A stretch of 35,768 nt of DNA from Streptomyces boluensis (GTDB taxonomy: Bacteria > Actinomycetota > Actinomycetes > Streptomycetales > Streptomycetaceae). Location of the stretch: the NCBI RefSeq assembly GCF_009908195.1, contig NZ_JAAAHS010000030.1, positions 1 through 35,768 of the forward strand, written 5' to 3'. Shown here one piece after another: positions 16,247-23,420 of the stretch (position 1 is its first letter; every line of letters begins with the position of its first letter). The notes below the pieces were generated by a model that was given only the letters and a program-made list of their open reading frames with translations, had not been told where the DNA came from and did not search any database. Position numbers and translations under genes: made by a program.

Positions 16247-16756
16247 GTGGAGAAGCACGAAGATCGCGTTGCCGGGAGGGTCCGGCTCAGCGATCCAGGT
16301 GGGCTGGGTGACCCCTGGCGAGACGCGTCGGCCTCAGGGTGGGGCGAGTTGGACGGCACCGGGGCGCCCGCGTCCGCTCTGCCGCACGCGCGCGGGGTGT
16401 CGCAGCAAGCGGACCAGAAGCCCACCACGAGGGCGGCAGACATCTATCTGGAGGTGCAGGGCAGCCCGGCCTTCCAGGAAGTCCGCCGTCGGTACCGGCG
16501 GTTCGTCGTGCCCGCCTGCGCGGCCTTCTTCGCCTGGTACGTGGCGTACGTCGTGGCCGCGACCGCCGCTCCCGACCTGATGGCGCGGCCGGTGGCCGGC
16601 GCGGTCAATGTGGCGATGGTCGCGGGACTCGGACAGTTCCTCTCCACGTTCCTGCTCACCTGGGCGTACGCGCGGCACGCGAGATTACGACGGGACCACG
16701 CGGCGCTCGAACTGCGCTGGGACACCCAGGAATTGACCAGGGGGGTCCAGCGGTGA
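16247..16756 (+). CDS. DUF485 membrane protein, partner of the symporter
   Basis: This 169-residue protein has a hydrophilic N-terminus (~1-63) and a DUF485 domain with two membrane helices (~87-108 and ~115-141), flanked by RRRYRRF and the typical C-terminus YARHARLRRDHAAL. DUF485 (YjcH-like) proteins accompany acetate/monocarboxylate symporters of the ActP type; the role is unknown. The GTG at 16247 follows GAGGAG at about seven bases. Its stop overlaps the start of the symporter gene (GTGA at 16753-16756), so the two are translationally coupled. Codon 147 is TTA, extremely rare in Streptomyces, so translation should need the bldA tRNA. The N-terminal extension is longer than in E. coli YjcH and looks disordered. 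Confidence 0.88.
   Translation: MEKHEDRVAGRVRLSDPGGLGDPWRDASASGWGELDGTGAPASALPHARGVSQQADQKPTTRAADIYLEVQGSPAFQEVRRRYRRFVVPACAAFFAWYVAYVVAATAAPDLMARPVAGAVNVAMVAGLGQFLSTFLLTWAYARHARLRRDHAALELRWDTQELTRGVQR
16685..16687 (+). promoter_or_regulatory. TTA leucine codon (bldA dependence)
   Basis: In-frame TTA, codon 147 of the DUF485 gene, flanked by the rare codons AGA and CGA. It is the only in-frame TTA I found in the window's genes. In Streptomyces TTA is read only by the developmentally regulated bldA tRNA. Confidence 0.8.
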
Positions 16757-18354
16757 GCGGGAACCATCAGACCCTGGCGCTCGTTCTGTTCAGTGTGTTC
16801 GTCGCGGTCACGCTGGCGATCACCACCTGGGCGAGCCGTAAGCGGCACGGCACGGCAGAGGAGTTCTACGCGGGCGGCCGCCTCTTCTCCCCGTTGGAGA
16901 ACGGTTTTGCCATCGCCGGCGACTACATGTCGGCGGCCTCGTTCCTCGGCATCGCGGGACTCATCGCGCTGTACGGCTACGACGGGCTGCTCTACTCCGT
17001 GGGCTTCCTCGTCGCCTGGCTCGTCGTGCTGTTCCTGGTGGCCGAACTCGTGCGCAACTGCGGCCGGTTCACGCTCGCGGACGTCGTCGCGGCCCGGATG
17101 AGTGAACGCCCGGTGCGGATCGCGGCGGGAACTTCTTCGGTCACCGTGTCCGTTCTCTATCTGGTGGCGCAGATGGTGGGGGCGGGCAGCCTGGTCGCGC
17201 TGCTGCTCGGTGGGACCAGCGGTGCGGCGCAGTCCTGGACCGTCGTCGGAGTCGGCGCGCTCATGGTCGTCTATGTGTCGTTGGGAGGGATGCGGGCCAC
17301 CACGTGGATCCAGATCGTCAAGGCAGTGCTGCTGATGGCCGGAGCCATCACGCTCACCGTGCTCGTCCTGGTGCGCTTCCACGGCGACTTCAACCAGTTG
17401 CTGAACACGGCCGCTGAGCGCAGCGGTCACGGTGCGAAGTTCCTCGGCCCCGGGCTGAAGTACGGCGGCAGTTGGACGGCCAAGTTCGACTTCATCAGCC
17501 TCGGACTCGCCCTGGTGCTCGGTACGGCGGGGTTGCCGCACATCCTGTCGCGCTTCTACACCGTGCCCACGGCGCGGGCGGCGCGGCGCTCGGTCGTCTG
17601 GTCCATCGCGCTCATCGGCAGCTTCTACCTGATGACGGTCGTGCTCGGGTTCGGTGCCGCCGCGATCGTCGGGTCGGACGCGGTGCGCCGCTCCAACCCC
17701 GCGGGGAACACGGCGGTTTCGCTGCTCTCGCTCGATCTGGGAGGGGGCGCGGACTCGACGGGCGGCACGGTGCTGTTCGCCGTTGTCGCGGCCGTCGCGT
17801 TCGCCACGATCCTGGCCGTGGTCGCGGGCATCACGCTCGCCTCGTCGGCGTCCGTGGCGCACGATCTGTACGCCTCGCTGCGGAGCAGGCGCAAGCCCCC
17901 CGCCTCACCGCGCAGCGAGGTCGCGGTCGCGCGGGTCGCGGCCGTGGGCATCGGTCTGGTGGCCATCGCGCTCGGCCTGCTCGCCCGGGATCTGAACGTG
18001 GCGTTCCTGGTGGGGCTCGCCTTCGCCGTCGCGGCGTCCGCCAACCTGCCGGTACTGCTGTACTCGCTGTTCTGGCGCGGCTTCACCACGCGCGGCGCCG
18101 TCTGGTCGGTGTACGGGGGCCTCGTGCCCGCGCTCGTCCTGGTCGCGCTCTCGCCGGTGATGTCCGGCAGCCCCGAGTCGATCTTCCCGGGGCTCGACTT
18201 CCAGGTGTTCCCGCTCCAGAACCCCGGCCTCGTATCCATCCCGCTCGGCTTCGCGGCCGGCTGGATCGGCACGGTGACGTCCACGGAGCCCCCGGACGAG
18301 GCGAAGCACGCGGAGGTCGAGGTGCGGTCGCTGACCGGGGCGGGCGCCGTGTAG
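16753..18354 (+). CDS. Sodium:solute symporter, ActP/MctC-type (acetate or monocarboxylate)
   Basis: This 533-residue integral membrane protein has about 13 hydrophobic helices. N-terminal signatures of the SSS family are present: EEFYAGGRLFSPLENGFAIA and GDYMSAASFLGIAGLIALYG, then the central GTAGLPHILSRFYTVP (residues ~256-275), as in acetate permease ActP and MctC. It should import a small carboxylate such as acetate, propionate or pyruvate with Na+ or H+. The GTG start overlaps the DUF485 stop. It converges with the response-regulator gene (46-base gap), and the adjacent CitA/CitB-type system may control it, which is inference. The exact substrate cannot be read from sequence. Confidence 0.9.
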   Translation: MSGNHQTLALVLFSVFVAVTLAITTWASRKRHGTAEEFYAGGRLFSPLENGFAIAGDYMSAASFLGIAGLIALYGYDGLLYSVGFLVAWLVVLFLVAELVRNCGRFTLADVVAARMSERPVRIAAGTSSVTVSVLYLVAQMVGAGSLVALLLGGTSGAAQSWTVVGVGALMVVYVSLGGMRATTWIQIVKAVLLMAGAITLTVLVLVRFHGDFNQLLNTAAERSGHGAKFLGPGLKYGGSWTAKFDFISLGLALVLGTAGLPHILSRFYTVPTARAARRSVVWSIALIGSFYLMTVVLGFGAAAIVGSDAVRRSNPAGNTAVSLLSLDLGGGADSTGGTVLFAVVAAVAFATILAVVAGITLASSASVAHDLYASLRSRRKPPASPRSEVAVARVAAVGIGLVAIALGLLARDLNVAFLVGLAFAVAASANLPVLLYSLFWRGFTTRGAVWSVYGGLVPALVLVALSPVMSGSPESIFPGLDFQVFPLQNPGLVSIPLGFAAGWIGTVTSTEPPDEAKHAEVEVRSLTGAGAV

Positions 18355-18400
18355 TCCTGAGTCGAGGCCGGCTGCCAGGAGGGGCCTGGGGAGACGCTGC

Positions 18401-19099
18401 CTAGCGGCTGGCCGTCCACGCGTAGCGGTGTTCCGGGCGGCCGGTGTCGCCGTACTTGAGGGTGAGGCGGACGCGGCCGCCGCGTTCCAGGAGCTTCAGG
18501 TAGCGCTGGGCGGTCTGGCGGCTCAGGCCGGTCCGGTCCGCGAGTTCCTGGGCGGAGAGCGGCCCCTCGGCGGCCATCATGGCGCGCCGCACCAGCTCGA
18601 CGGTGCTGGGCGAGTGGCCCTTGGGCAGTTCGGGCTCGGGCGTCGAGGAGAGGGCGCCGAAGATCCGGTCCACCTCGGCCTGTTCGGCCTCGCCGCCGCC
18701 GTCCAGGGTGCGCCGCAGCCCGGCGTACGCCTCCAGCTTGGCGCGCAGGCCGGCGAAGGTGAACGGCTTCACCAGGTACTGCAGCGCGCCGTGCCGCATC
18801 GCCGCCTGCACGGTGGCCACGTCGCGGGCCGCCGTCACCATGATCACGTCGGTCTGGTGGCCGCGTTCCCGCAGCGTACGGACGATGTCGAGGCCTGTGC
18901 GGTCGGGCAGATAGTGGTCGAGCAGCACAAGGTCCACGGCCGCGCCCCCGGCGGCCGACTCCTCGATCAGGCGCAGGGCCTCGGTGCCGCTGTGTGCCTG
19001 GCCCGCGACGTGGAAGCCGGGGACCTTCGCCACGTAGGCGGCGTTCACCCCGGCGACGCGTACGTCGTCGTCCACGACCAGTACTTCGATCACGCTCAT
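18401..19099 (-). CDS. Response regulator, CitB/DctR family
   Basis: This 232-residue protein has a receiver domain (residues ~3-125) with the acidic pocket VVDDD (8-12), phospho-acceptor Asp61 in VLLDHYLPD, conserved Thr in VTAARD and Lys in VKPFTF. A linker leads to a C-terminal winged-helix (~170-228; SAQELADRTGLSRQTAQRYL) typical of CitB/DcuR/DctR regulators of di- and tricarboxylate uptake. ATG at 19099 overlaps the kinase stop (ATGA), so the pair is an operon with the kinase first. It converges with the symporter gene, a plausible regulatory target. Confidence 0.92.
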   Translation of the reverse strand: MSVIEVLVVDDDVRVAGVNAAYVAKVPGFHVAGQAHSGTEALRLIEESAAGGAAVDLVLLDHYLPDRTGLDIVRTLRERGHQTDVIMVTAARDVATVQAAMRHGALQYLVKPFTFAGLRAKLEAYAGLRRTLDGGGEAEQAEVDRIFGALSSTPEPELPKGHSPSTVELVRRAMMAAEGPLSAQELADRTGLSRQTAQRYLKLLERGGRVRLTLKYGDTGRPEHRYAWTASR

Positions 19100-20727
19100 C
19101 GGGGCTCCTCCGCGTGGGAGAGGTCGGGTTCGGTCAGGGCCTCGGGCAGGACGACGGTGAACTCGGCGCCGCCGCCCGGGGATTCGCCCGCGCGGGCGGT
19201 GCCGCCCTGGCGTTCGGCGAGCCTGCGCACCAGGGCGAGGCCGATGCCGCGCTTGCCGTGCGCGGGCGGTTCCTTCGTGGACCAGCCCTCCGTAAAGATC
19301 AACTCGCGCTTCTCCGGGGGGACTCCGGGCCCCGAGTCGCGTACCCGCAACTCGACCGAGCGGACGTCGGCCCGCAGGACCACCTCGACGCAGGCCTGAG
19401 CGCTGCCGACGGCTGCGTCCAGGGCGTTGTCGACGAGGTTGCCGACGATGGTGACCAGGCCCTGCGGGTCGATCAGGCGGTCCGGGAGGCGGGTGTCGTC
19501 CGAGACCCGCAGCGAGACCCCGCGCTCCGCGGCGACCGCGACCTTGCCGACCAGGAGCGCTGCGACGAGCGGGTCGTGCAGCTTCTCGGTGAGCTGCTCG
19601 GCGGTGGCACGGTGGGCGCCCACGGTCTCGCCGACGAAGTCGACCGCGTCGTCGTACATCTCCAGTTCGAGCAGGCCGAGCAGGGTGTGCAGATGGTTGG
19701 CGTGCTCGTGGTCCTTGGCGCGCAGGGCGTCGATCAGGCCGCGGGTGGAGTCGAGTTCACGGCCCAGACGTTCCAGTTCCGTACGGTCGCGGAGGGTGGC
19801 GACGGCGCCGCCGTCGTCGGTGGGCATCCGGTTGGCGACCAGGACGCGCTGGCCGCGCACCGTCAACAGATCGGTGCCGGTGACCCGGCCCGCGAGCACA
19901 TCGGTGGTGCGGCCCTCGCCGAGCGCCTCGTCGAGGGGCGCGCCGATCGCCTCGGGGCCGAGCGTGAGCAGTCGCTGCGCCTCGTCGTTGAGGAGGCGGA
20001 TGCGGCCGTTCCGGTCCAGTGCGACGACGCCTTCGCGGATGCTGTGCAGCATCGCCTCGCGCTCGGCGAGCAGTGCGGAGATATCGGAGAAGGCCAGGTC
20101 ACGGGTCTGTCGCTGGACCCTGCGGGAGATCAGATAGGCGGCGAGCGCGCCGACGGCCAGGGCCCCGCCCGCGTACGCGAAGAGGCCGGGGATGGCGCGT
20201 ACGAGCCGGTCCCGGACGCTGTCGTACTCGATGCCGACCGACACCGCGCCGACGATCCGGCCGTTCTCGCCGCGCAGAGGGACCTTGCCGCGGGCGGAGC
20301 GACCGAGGGTGCCGTCGTCGATCTCCATGACGTCCCGGCCGGCGAGCGCGTCGCTGGGGTCGGTGGAGACGACCTTGCCGATCTCGGCGGGATTGGCGTG
20401 CGACCAGCGCACCCCGTGCTTGTCCATGATCACGATGTACTCGGCGCCGGTCGCCTTGCGGATCCGTTCGGCCTCGGTCTGCACCGGGCCGCCCCGGCTC
20501 GGCCGGGTCTCGCTGAGGTCCTCGGCGACCTGCGGCTGCGCGGCTGTGGTCTGGGCGATGGCAAGGGCGCGGCGCATCGCCTGGTCGTCGAGCTGCTCGC
20601 TGAGCGGCGCGAGGAACAGGCCGGTGGCGAGCACGGCGACGCCCGCGGCGATGGCCAGCTGCATCAGCAGCACCTGCGAGAACACCCGCCGCGGCAGTCC
20701 TATGCGCACCCTGCGCCCGGTGCTCAC
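19096..20727 (-). CDS. Sensor histidine kinase, CitA/DcuS type
   Basis: The 543-residue kinase has an N-terminal membrane helix (~17-41), an extracytoplasmic PAS-like sensor (~42-175), a second helix (~180-200), a cytoplasmic PAS domain (~225-320) and a catalytic core. The phospho-acceptor is probably His340 in AKDHEHANHLHTLLGLLEL, the form of the CitA/DcuS H-box. The ATPase has the N-box GNLVDNALDAA, G1 DSGPGVP and G2 GKRGIGLAL. Such kinases sense citrate, C4-dicarboxylates or related acids outside the membrane. GTG 20727 (MSTGRRVRIG) was chosen; TTG 20790 is an in-frame alternative and neither has a strong ribosome-binding site. Operon with the regulator. The ligand is unknown; the neighbouring symporter suggests a carboxylate. 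Confidence 0.9.
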   Translation of the reverse strand: MSTGRRVRIGLPRRVFSQVLLMQLAIAAGVAVLATGLFLAPLSEQLDDQAMRRALAIAQTTAAQPQVAEDLSETRPSRGGPVQTEAERIRKATGAEYIVIMDKHGVRWSHANPAEIGKVVSTDPSDALAGRDVMEIDDGTLGRSARGKVPLRGENGRIVGAVSVGIEYDSVRDRLVRAIPGLFAYAGGALAVGALAAYLISRRVQRQTRDLAFSDISALLAEREAMLHSIREGVVALDRNGRIRLLNDEAQRLLTLGPEAIGAPLDEALGEGRTTDVLAGRVTGTDLLTVRGQRVLVANRMPTDDGGAVATLRDRTELERLGRELDSTRGLIDALRAKDHEHANHLHTLLGLLELEMYDDAVDFVGETVGAHRATAEQLTEKLHDPLVAALLVGKVAVAAERGVSLRVSDDTRLPDRLIDPQGLVTIVGNLVDNALDAAVGSAQACVEVVLRADVRSVELRVRDSGPGVPPEKRELIFTEGWSTKEPPAHGKRGIGLALVRRLAERQGGTARAGESPGGGAEFTVVLPEALTEPDLSHAEEPR

Positions 20728-20796
20728 GGCGTCAGCGGCTCTCGGACGGTGGACAGACCTGGGTACATGAGAGGAAACGGTACGGCGCAAATCGGG

Positions 20797-21858
20797 TCAG
20801 CGGTCAATTACGTTGCCGACGTCACGCGGTCCGGAGGGCTCGGTGGGAGCGGCGGGCGGAGGAGAGGGTTCCGGGCGTACGGCCAGTACGTCCATGCGCG
20901 CCGGGGAGGCGAGAGCGGCGCCGCAGCTCTCCGGCCGCGGCGGCAGCGAGGCGCCCTGGGCGACCGTGACGCGCCAACGGCGGCCGTCGGTGTGCGCGAC
21001 GAGGACGTCCCAGAGCGGGGCGCTCTCCGTGTGCGGGGCGTTCTCCGCGGGCGGCGCGTCCGCTGTGTGCCGCAGGTCCGCTGCGTGCCGCACGTTCTCT
21101 GTGTGCAGTACGGAGAGGGTCCCGGCGCGGTCCTCGCCGCTCGCCGTGCGTACCGCGAGTTCCGCGGCCTGCCCGGGACGGTCCCAGGCCGAGCCGCCGC
21201 GGCAGCCGTCGACCACCACGCGTCCGGCGCCGGCGGCCGCGAGCACCCGGCGCACCTCGTCGGCGCCGACCCGCCCGTACGCGTAGCCGTACGGCAGGAC
21301 CAGGAGCGTGGGGGAGAAGCGGTGGCCGCCGAGGTGGGTGACCTCCCAGGCGCCGTGCTCACCGGCGGCGACGAGTTCGGCGGCGAGCGGGCGGCCGAGC
21401 AGGGCGCAGCAGCGGTCCCGTTTGCCGTTGGTGCAGACGAGGGCGAGCGGGGTCCCGGAGTGCGGGGCGGCGCCGAGGACCTGGTCGAAGCTGTGGTGGT
21501 CGCCCTTGCCGAGGGCGGCGAAGTCGAGGTGCAGCAGCTTGGCGGGGTCGTCGGTGACCGCGCTGTGCAGCCAGGTGCTGGGGGAGCGCGGGTCGACGTG
21601 GGCCGCGTAGACGCGGCGGCGTGCGCCGGTGTGGCAGTCGGCGTGCCGGCCGGGGCGGCGGATCAGGGCGACGCGTACGCCGGTGCCCTCGGCCGCGGCT
21701 TCCAGGGCCCGGCCGATCTCGGGGTCCAGGTGGCTGGAGGTCAGGGCCTTGGCGCCCCAGGGCCCGGACTGTTCGAGAAGGAGCCAGGTCCTCGCGGTGG
21801 CGGCGGTGCCGGCGATCGGCTCGTCCAGGTCCCGCGAGGCGGTCGCGCACGTACTCAC
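20797..21858 (-). CDS. Sucrase/ferredoxin-like (Apd1-type) thioredoxin-fold [2Fe-2S] protein
   Basis: This 353-residue protein belongs to the sucrase/ferredoxin-like family. The N-terminus has CATASRDLDEPIAGTA. The ferredoxin half has CTNGKRDRCC (142-151) and HLGGHRFSPT (175-184): two cysteines and the HxGGH pair match the two-Cys, two-His [2Fe-2S] site known in Apd1. It may act as a redox or iron-handling protein in the cytoplasm. A His/Thr/Ala-rich repeat segment (~245-275) interrupts the C-terminal half and looks lineage-specific. The start is set at GTG 21858 because an iron box with an internal TAGGCT -10 ends just before it, implying a leaderless message; ATG 21879 is the alternative and would put the box inside the gene. 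It should be repressed by DmdR/IdeR when iron is plentiful. Confidence 0.85.
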   Translation of the reverse strand: MSTCATASRDLDEPIAGTAATARTWLLLEQSGPWGAKALTSSHLDPEIGRALEAAAEGTGVRVALIRRPGRHADCHTGARRRVYAAHVDPRSPSTWLHSAVTDDPAKLLHLDFAALGKGDHHSFDQVLGAAPHSGTPLALVCTNGKRDRCCALLGRPLAAELVAAGEHGAWEVTHLGGHRFSPTLLVLPYGYAYGRVGADEVRRVLAAAGAGRVVVDGCRGGSAWDRPGQAAELAVRTASGEDRAGTLSVLHTENVRHAADLRHTADAPPAENAPHTESAPLWDVLVAHTDGRRWRVTVAQGASLPPRPESCGAALASPARMDVLAVRPEPSPPPAAPTEPSGPRDVGNVIDR

Positions 21859-21877
21859 GTAGGTGAGCCTAGCCTGC
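21859..21877 (-). promoter_or_regulatory. Iron box (DmdR/IdeR operator)
   Basis: The minus-strand sequence GCAGGCTAGGCTCACCTAC agrees with the consensus TTAGGTTAGGCTAACCTAA at 14 of 19 positions, including the central AGG.TAGGCT core and ACCTA. TAGGCT can serve as a -10 element: seven bases later is the GTG at 21858. The repressor would block the polymerase when bound to Fe2+. Confidence 0.7.
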
Positions 21878-21921
21878 ATTGGGGTGGGGGGTGCTGGTGC
21901 GTGTGTGTGGGGGACACGGAT

Positions 21922-21974
21922 CTCGACGGGCAGGTCCGCGACGCGCAGGCCTCGACGGGCAGGTCCGCGACGCG
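21922..21974. repeat. Direct repeat of 24 bases, period 29
   Basis: The same 24 bases (beginning CTCGACGGGCAGG) occur at 21922-21945 and 21951-21974, separated by CAGGC. The copies are identical, suggesting recent duplication in the intergenic stretch between the iron-box promoter and the terminators. Confidence 0.85.
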
Positions 21975-22009
21975 GTTGCTGTGTTCATGAACGTCGCGGC
22001 GGCTGGGGT

Positions 22010-22039
22010 CGTCGACCCGTTCGCTGGAACGGGTCGACG
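22010..22039. terminator. Perfect 12-bp hairpin
   Basis: CGTCGACCCGTT (22010-22021) pairs with AACGGGTCGACG (22028-22039) over a 6-base loop. It lies downstream of the minus-strand gene ending at 22093. Confidence 0.65.
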
Positions 22040-22057
22040 CGGAAGGCTCCGAGGGTC

Positions 22058-22080
22058 GGCCGGACGGTCCCCGTCCGGCC
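22058..22080 (-). terminator. Perfect 10-bp hairpin after the small minus-strand gene
   Basis: GGCCGGACGG (22058-22067) and CCGTCCGGCC (22071-22080) with a 3-base loop, 12 bases past the stop codon. Confidence 0.7.
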
Positions 22081-22092
22081 GCCGGGGTGGCG

Positions 22093-22329
22093 TCAGGCGT
22101 CCGGGATGTCTGCCTTGGCGCGGATCAGCGTCTCCCGGCTGATCACGACAATGCGCTCGTAGTCCGCCCTGGCGGCGTCGGGCGGGAGTTCGCTGTCGAG
22201 CTGCTCTGTGGCCTCGGTGCCGATCACGGCGAAGTTGCCGTCGCTCAGTTCGAAGAGATCGGGGCAGGTCTGGCCGGTCGCGCTGCCGCGTTCGCGGGGT
22301 GACGCGCCGATGCGGCGCACGATCTTCAA
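22093..22329 (-). CDS. Small conserved actinobacterial protein of unknown function
   Basis: The protein is about 78 residues if the TTG at 22329 is the start (LKIVRRIGASPRERGSATG). A GTG three codons further (22320) is equally possible; the frame is open upstream, but those codons look non-coding. Features are a basic N-terminus, a CPDLFELSDGNFAVIGTEAT core and a C-terminus ERIVVISRETLIRAKADIPDA. I recall similar short proteins in many streptomycetes beside DUF- and helix-turn-helix genes, but know no function. There is no signal or membrane segment. It lies downstream of the DUF6082-like gene, same strand, 206 bases apart, and is followed by two hairpins. Confidence 0.7.
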   Translation of the reverse strand: MKIVRRIGASPRERGSATGQTCPDLFELSDGNFAVIGTEATEQLDSELPPDAARADYERIVVISRETLIRAKADIPDA

Positions 22330-22535
22330 GAGGGATCCCGGTCCTTGAGGGCAGTAGTGGCGAGGCTGGCAGCGCGGGGTCGTGCTCTGCGGGGGCACCC
22401 TGGTCTGGGCGGAAGAGACTCCGTTTTGGGAGGTTTTGCACGTACTTGTGTAACCGCGGAAAGGGTACCCCTCGGCGGCCGCCTGAACAGCCCTCGAACG
22501 CCGCCTCGATGGCGCTCAACTTAGCCCAACTGGCC

Positions 22536-23093
22536 TCACCTGATGGGCGGTTCGCCGACAACCCACCACTCATCGGTCTCCGCGTCGTCGAGTTCGCGGA
22601 TGAGCTCGTCGACCATGCGGCCGATCTCTGCCTCCTGCGATGTATCCGGAAGGCTCGCCCGGTGCGGTTTGGTGGCTGCCCAGTAGTCGCGGAACGGGGC
22701 GTTCTGGCACATCACCCGAAGGTGTCCATGGAGTTCGAGCAGATTCATGGCGCCGGCCCGATGGGCGTGCACGGCGTTGATGTAGAGCGCGTTCGCGAAC
22801 AAATACTGACGCCGGACCTCCGGACCCACCTCCTCCTCGTACGTGTCCAGGACGGCGGCCAGTGTGGGGTCGTCCATGGCTTTGCAGAGGAGGTCGAAGT
22901 GGAGTCGGTGTTGGTGGTTGAGCGCTCCCTGGCGGTGCTGCTGTTGCACCAGGGAGGTGTACGCGCGTAGCTGTGCGCTCAGTGACTCGCACTTGCGTTG
23001 CTGTGCGGCGAACAGCAGGGCGGCGCCGGCCGCGGCGGCCAGGGATGCCGTGGCGGAACCGATGCGGTGCTTACAGGTCTTGGGTGTGGCCAT
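22536..23093 (-). CDS. DUF6082-like membrane-anchored protein
   Basis: This 185-residue protein has one N-terminal membrane helix (~13-31) and a long helical cytoplasmic or external part. A characteristic stretch is HQHRLHFDLLCKAMDDPTLA, with MVDELIRELDDAETDEWW near the C-terminus. This layout fits the streptomycete DUF6082 family; the function is unknown. ATG 23093 follows a GGGGG-type ribosome-binding site at about six bases. It is divergent from the cobW-type gene (327 bases). The same-strand small protein downstream may belong to the same unit. Confidence 0.7.
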   Translation of the reverse strand: MATPKTCKHRIGSATASLAAAAGAALLFAAQQRKCESLSAQLRAYTSLVQQQHRQGALNHQHRLHFDLLCKAMDDPTLAAVLDTYEEEVGPEVRRQYLFANALYINAVHAHRAGAMNLLELHGHLRVMCQNAPFRDYWAATKPHRASLPDTSQEAEIGRMVDELIRELDDAETDEWWVVGEPPIR

Positions 23094-23420
23094 GTCAACC
23101 CCCGAGTCAGACGACCGTCCGCCGGCCGTCGGGTGCGGGGTGACGGGGGAGCGGGACCAGCGAGCGGTGGGCGGCGCGCTTGCCGCCTCCCAGGGTGCCG
23201 AGCGGCGCTGATCGGCAGGAGGCGGAGAGGAGGCGCACGGAGGTATGCGGATGTCTTAACAACCGGCGCCGTGCACAATGTGTGCCCCGCGCGCGCTGCT
23301 AACAATCGTTCACTCCGGGACCCGGATGCGCCCTGTCGTGGCTTGTGCGCCACTCGACGGCGCACAAGGGGGCGCACTTATCCTGGCCGGGACCAGACGG
23401 TTCCGTACGAAAGGCGCAGT
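23094..23420. other. Divergent DUF6082-CobW intergenic region
   Basis: These 327 bases must hold two promoters. The part near 23250-23330 is AT-richer. A perfect palindrome is at 23342-23368 and a TTATCC -10-like element at 23378. No protein-coding content is supported. Confidence 0.45.
23342..23368. promoter_or_regulatory. Perfect palindrome upstream of the CobW-type gene
   Basis: CTTGTGCGCC (23342-23351) and GGCGCACAAG (23359-23368) are perfect inverted arms with a 7-base spacer, 53-79 bases before the GTG. A third GCGCAC follows at 23372. It does not resemble a Zur box I know. Operator or RNA hairpin. Confidence 0.5.

Noticed and set aside
19000..21990. A ~998-codon plus-strand frame across the kinase and sucrase/ferredoxin-like genes.
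   Set aside because: Antisense to two genes with clear catalytic motifs; protein composition (Gly/Ala/Asp/Arg) is typical of GC-rich shadows.
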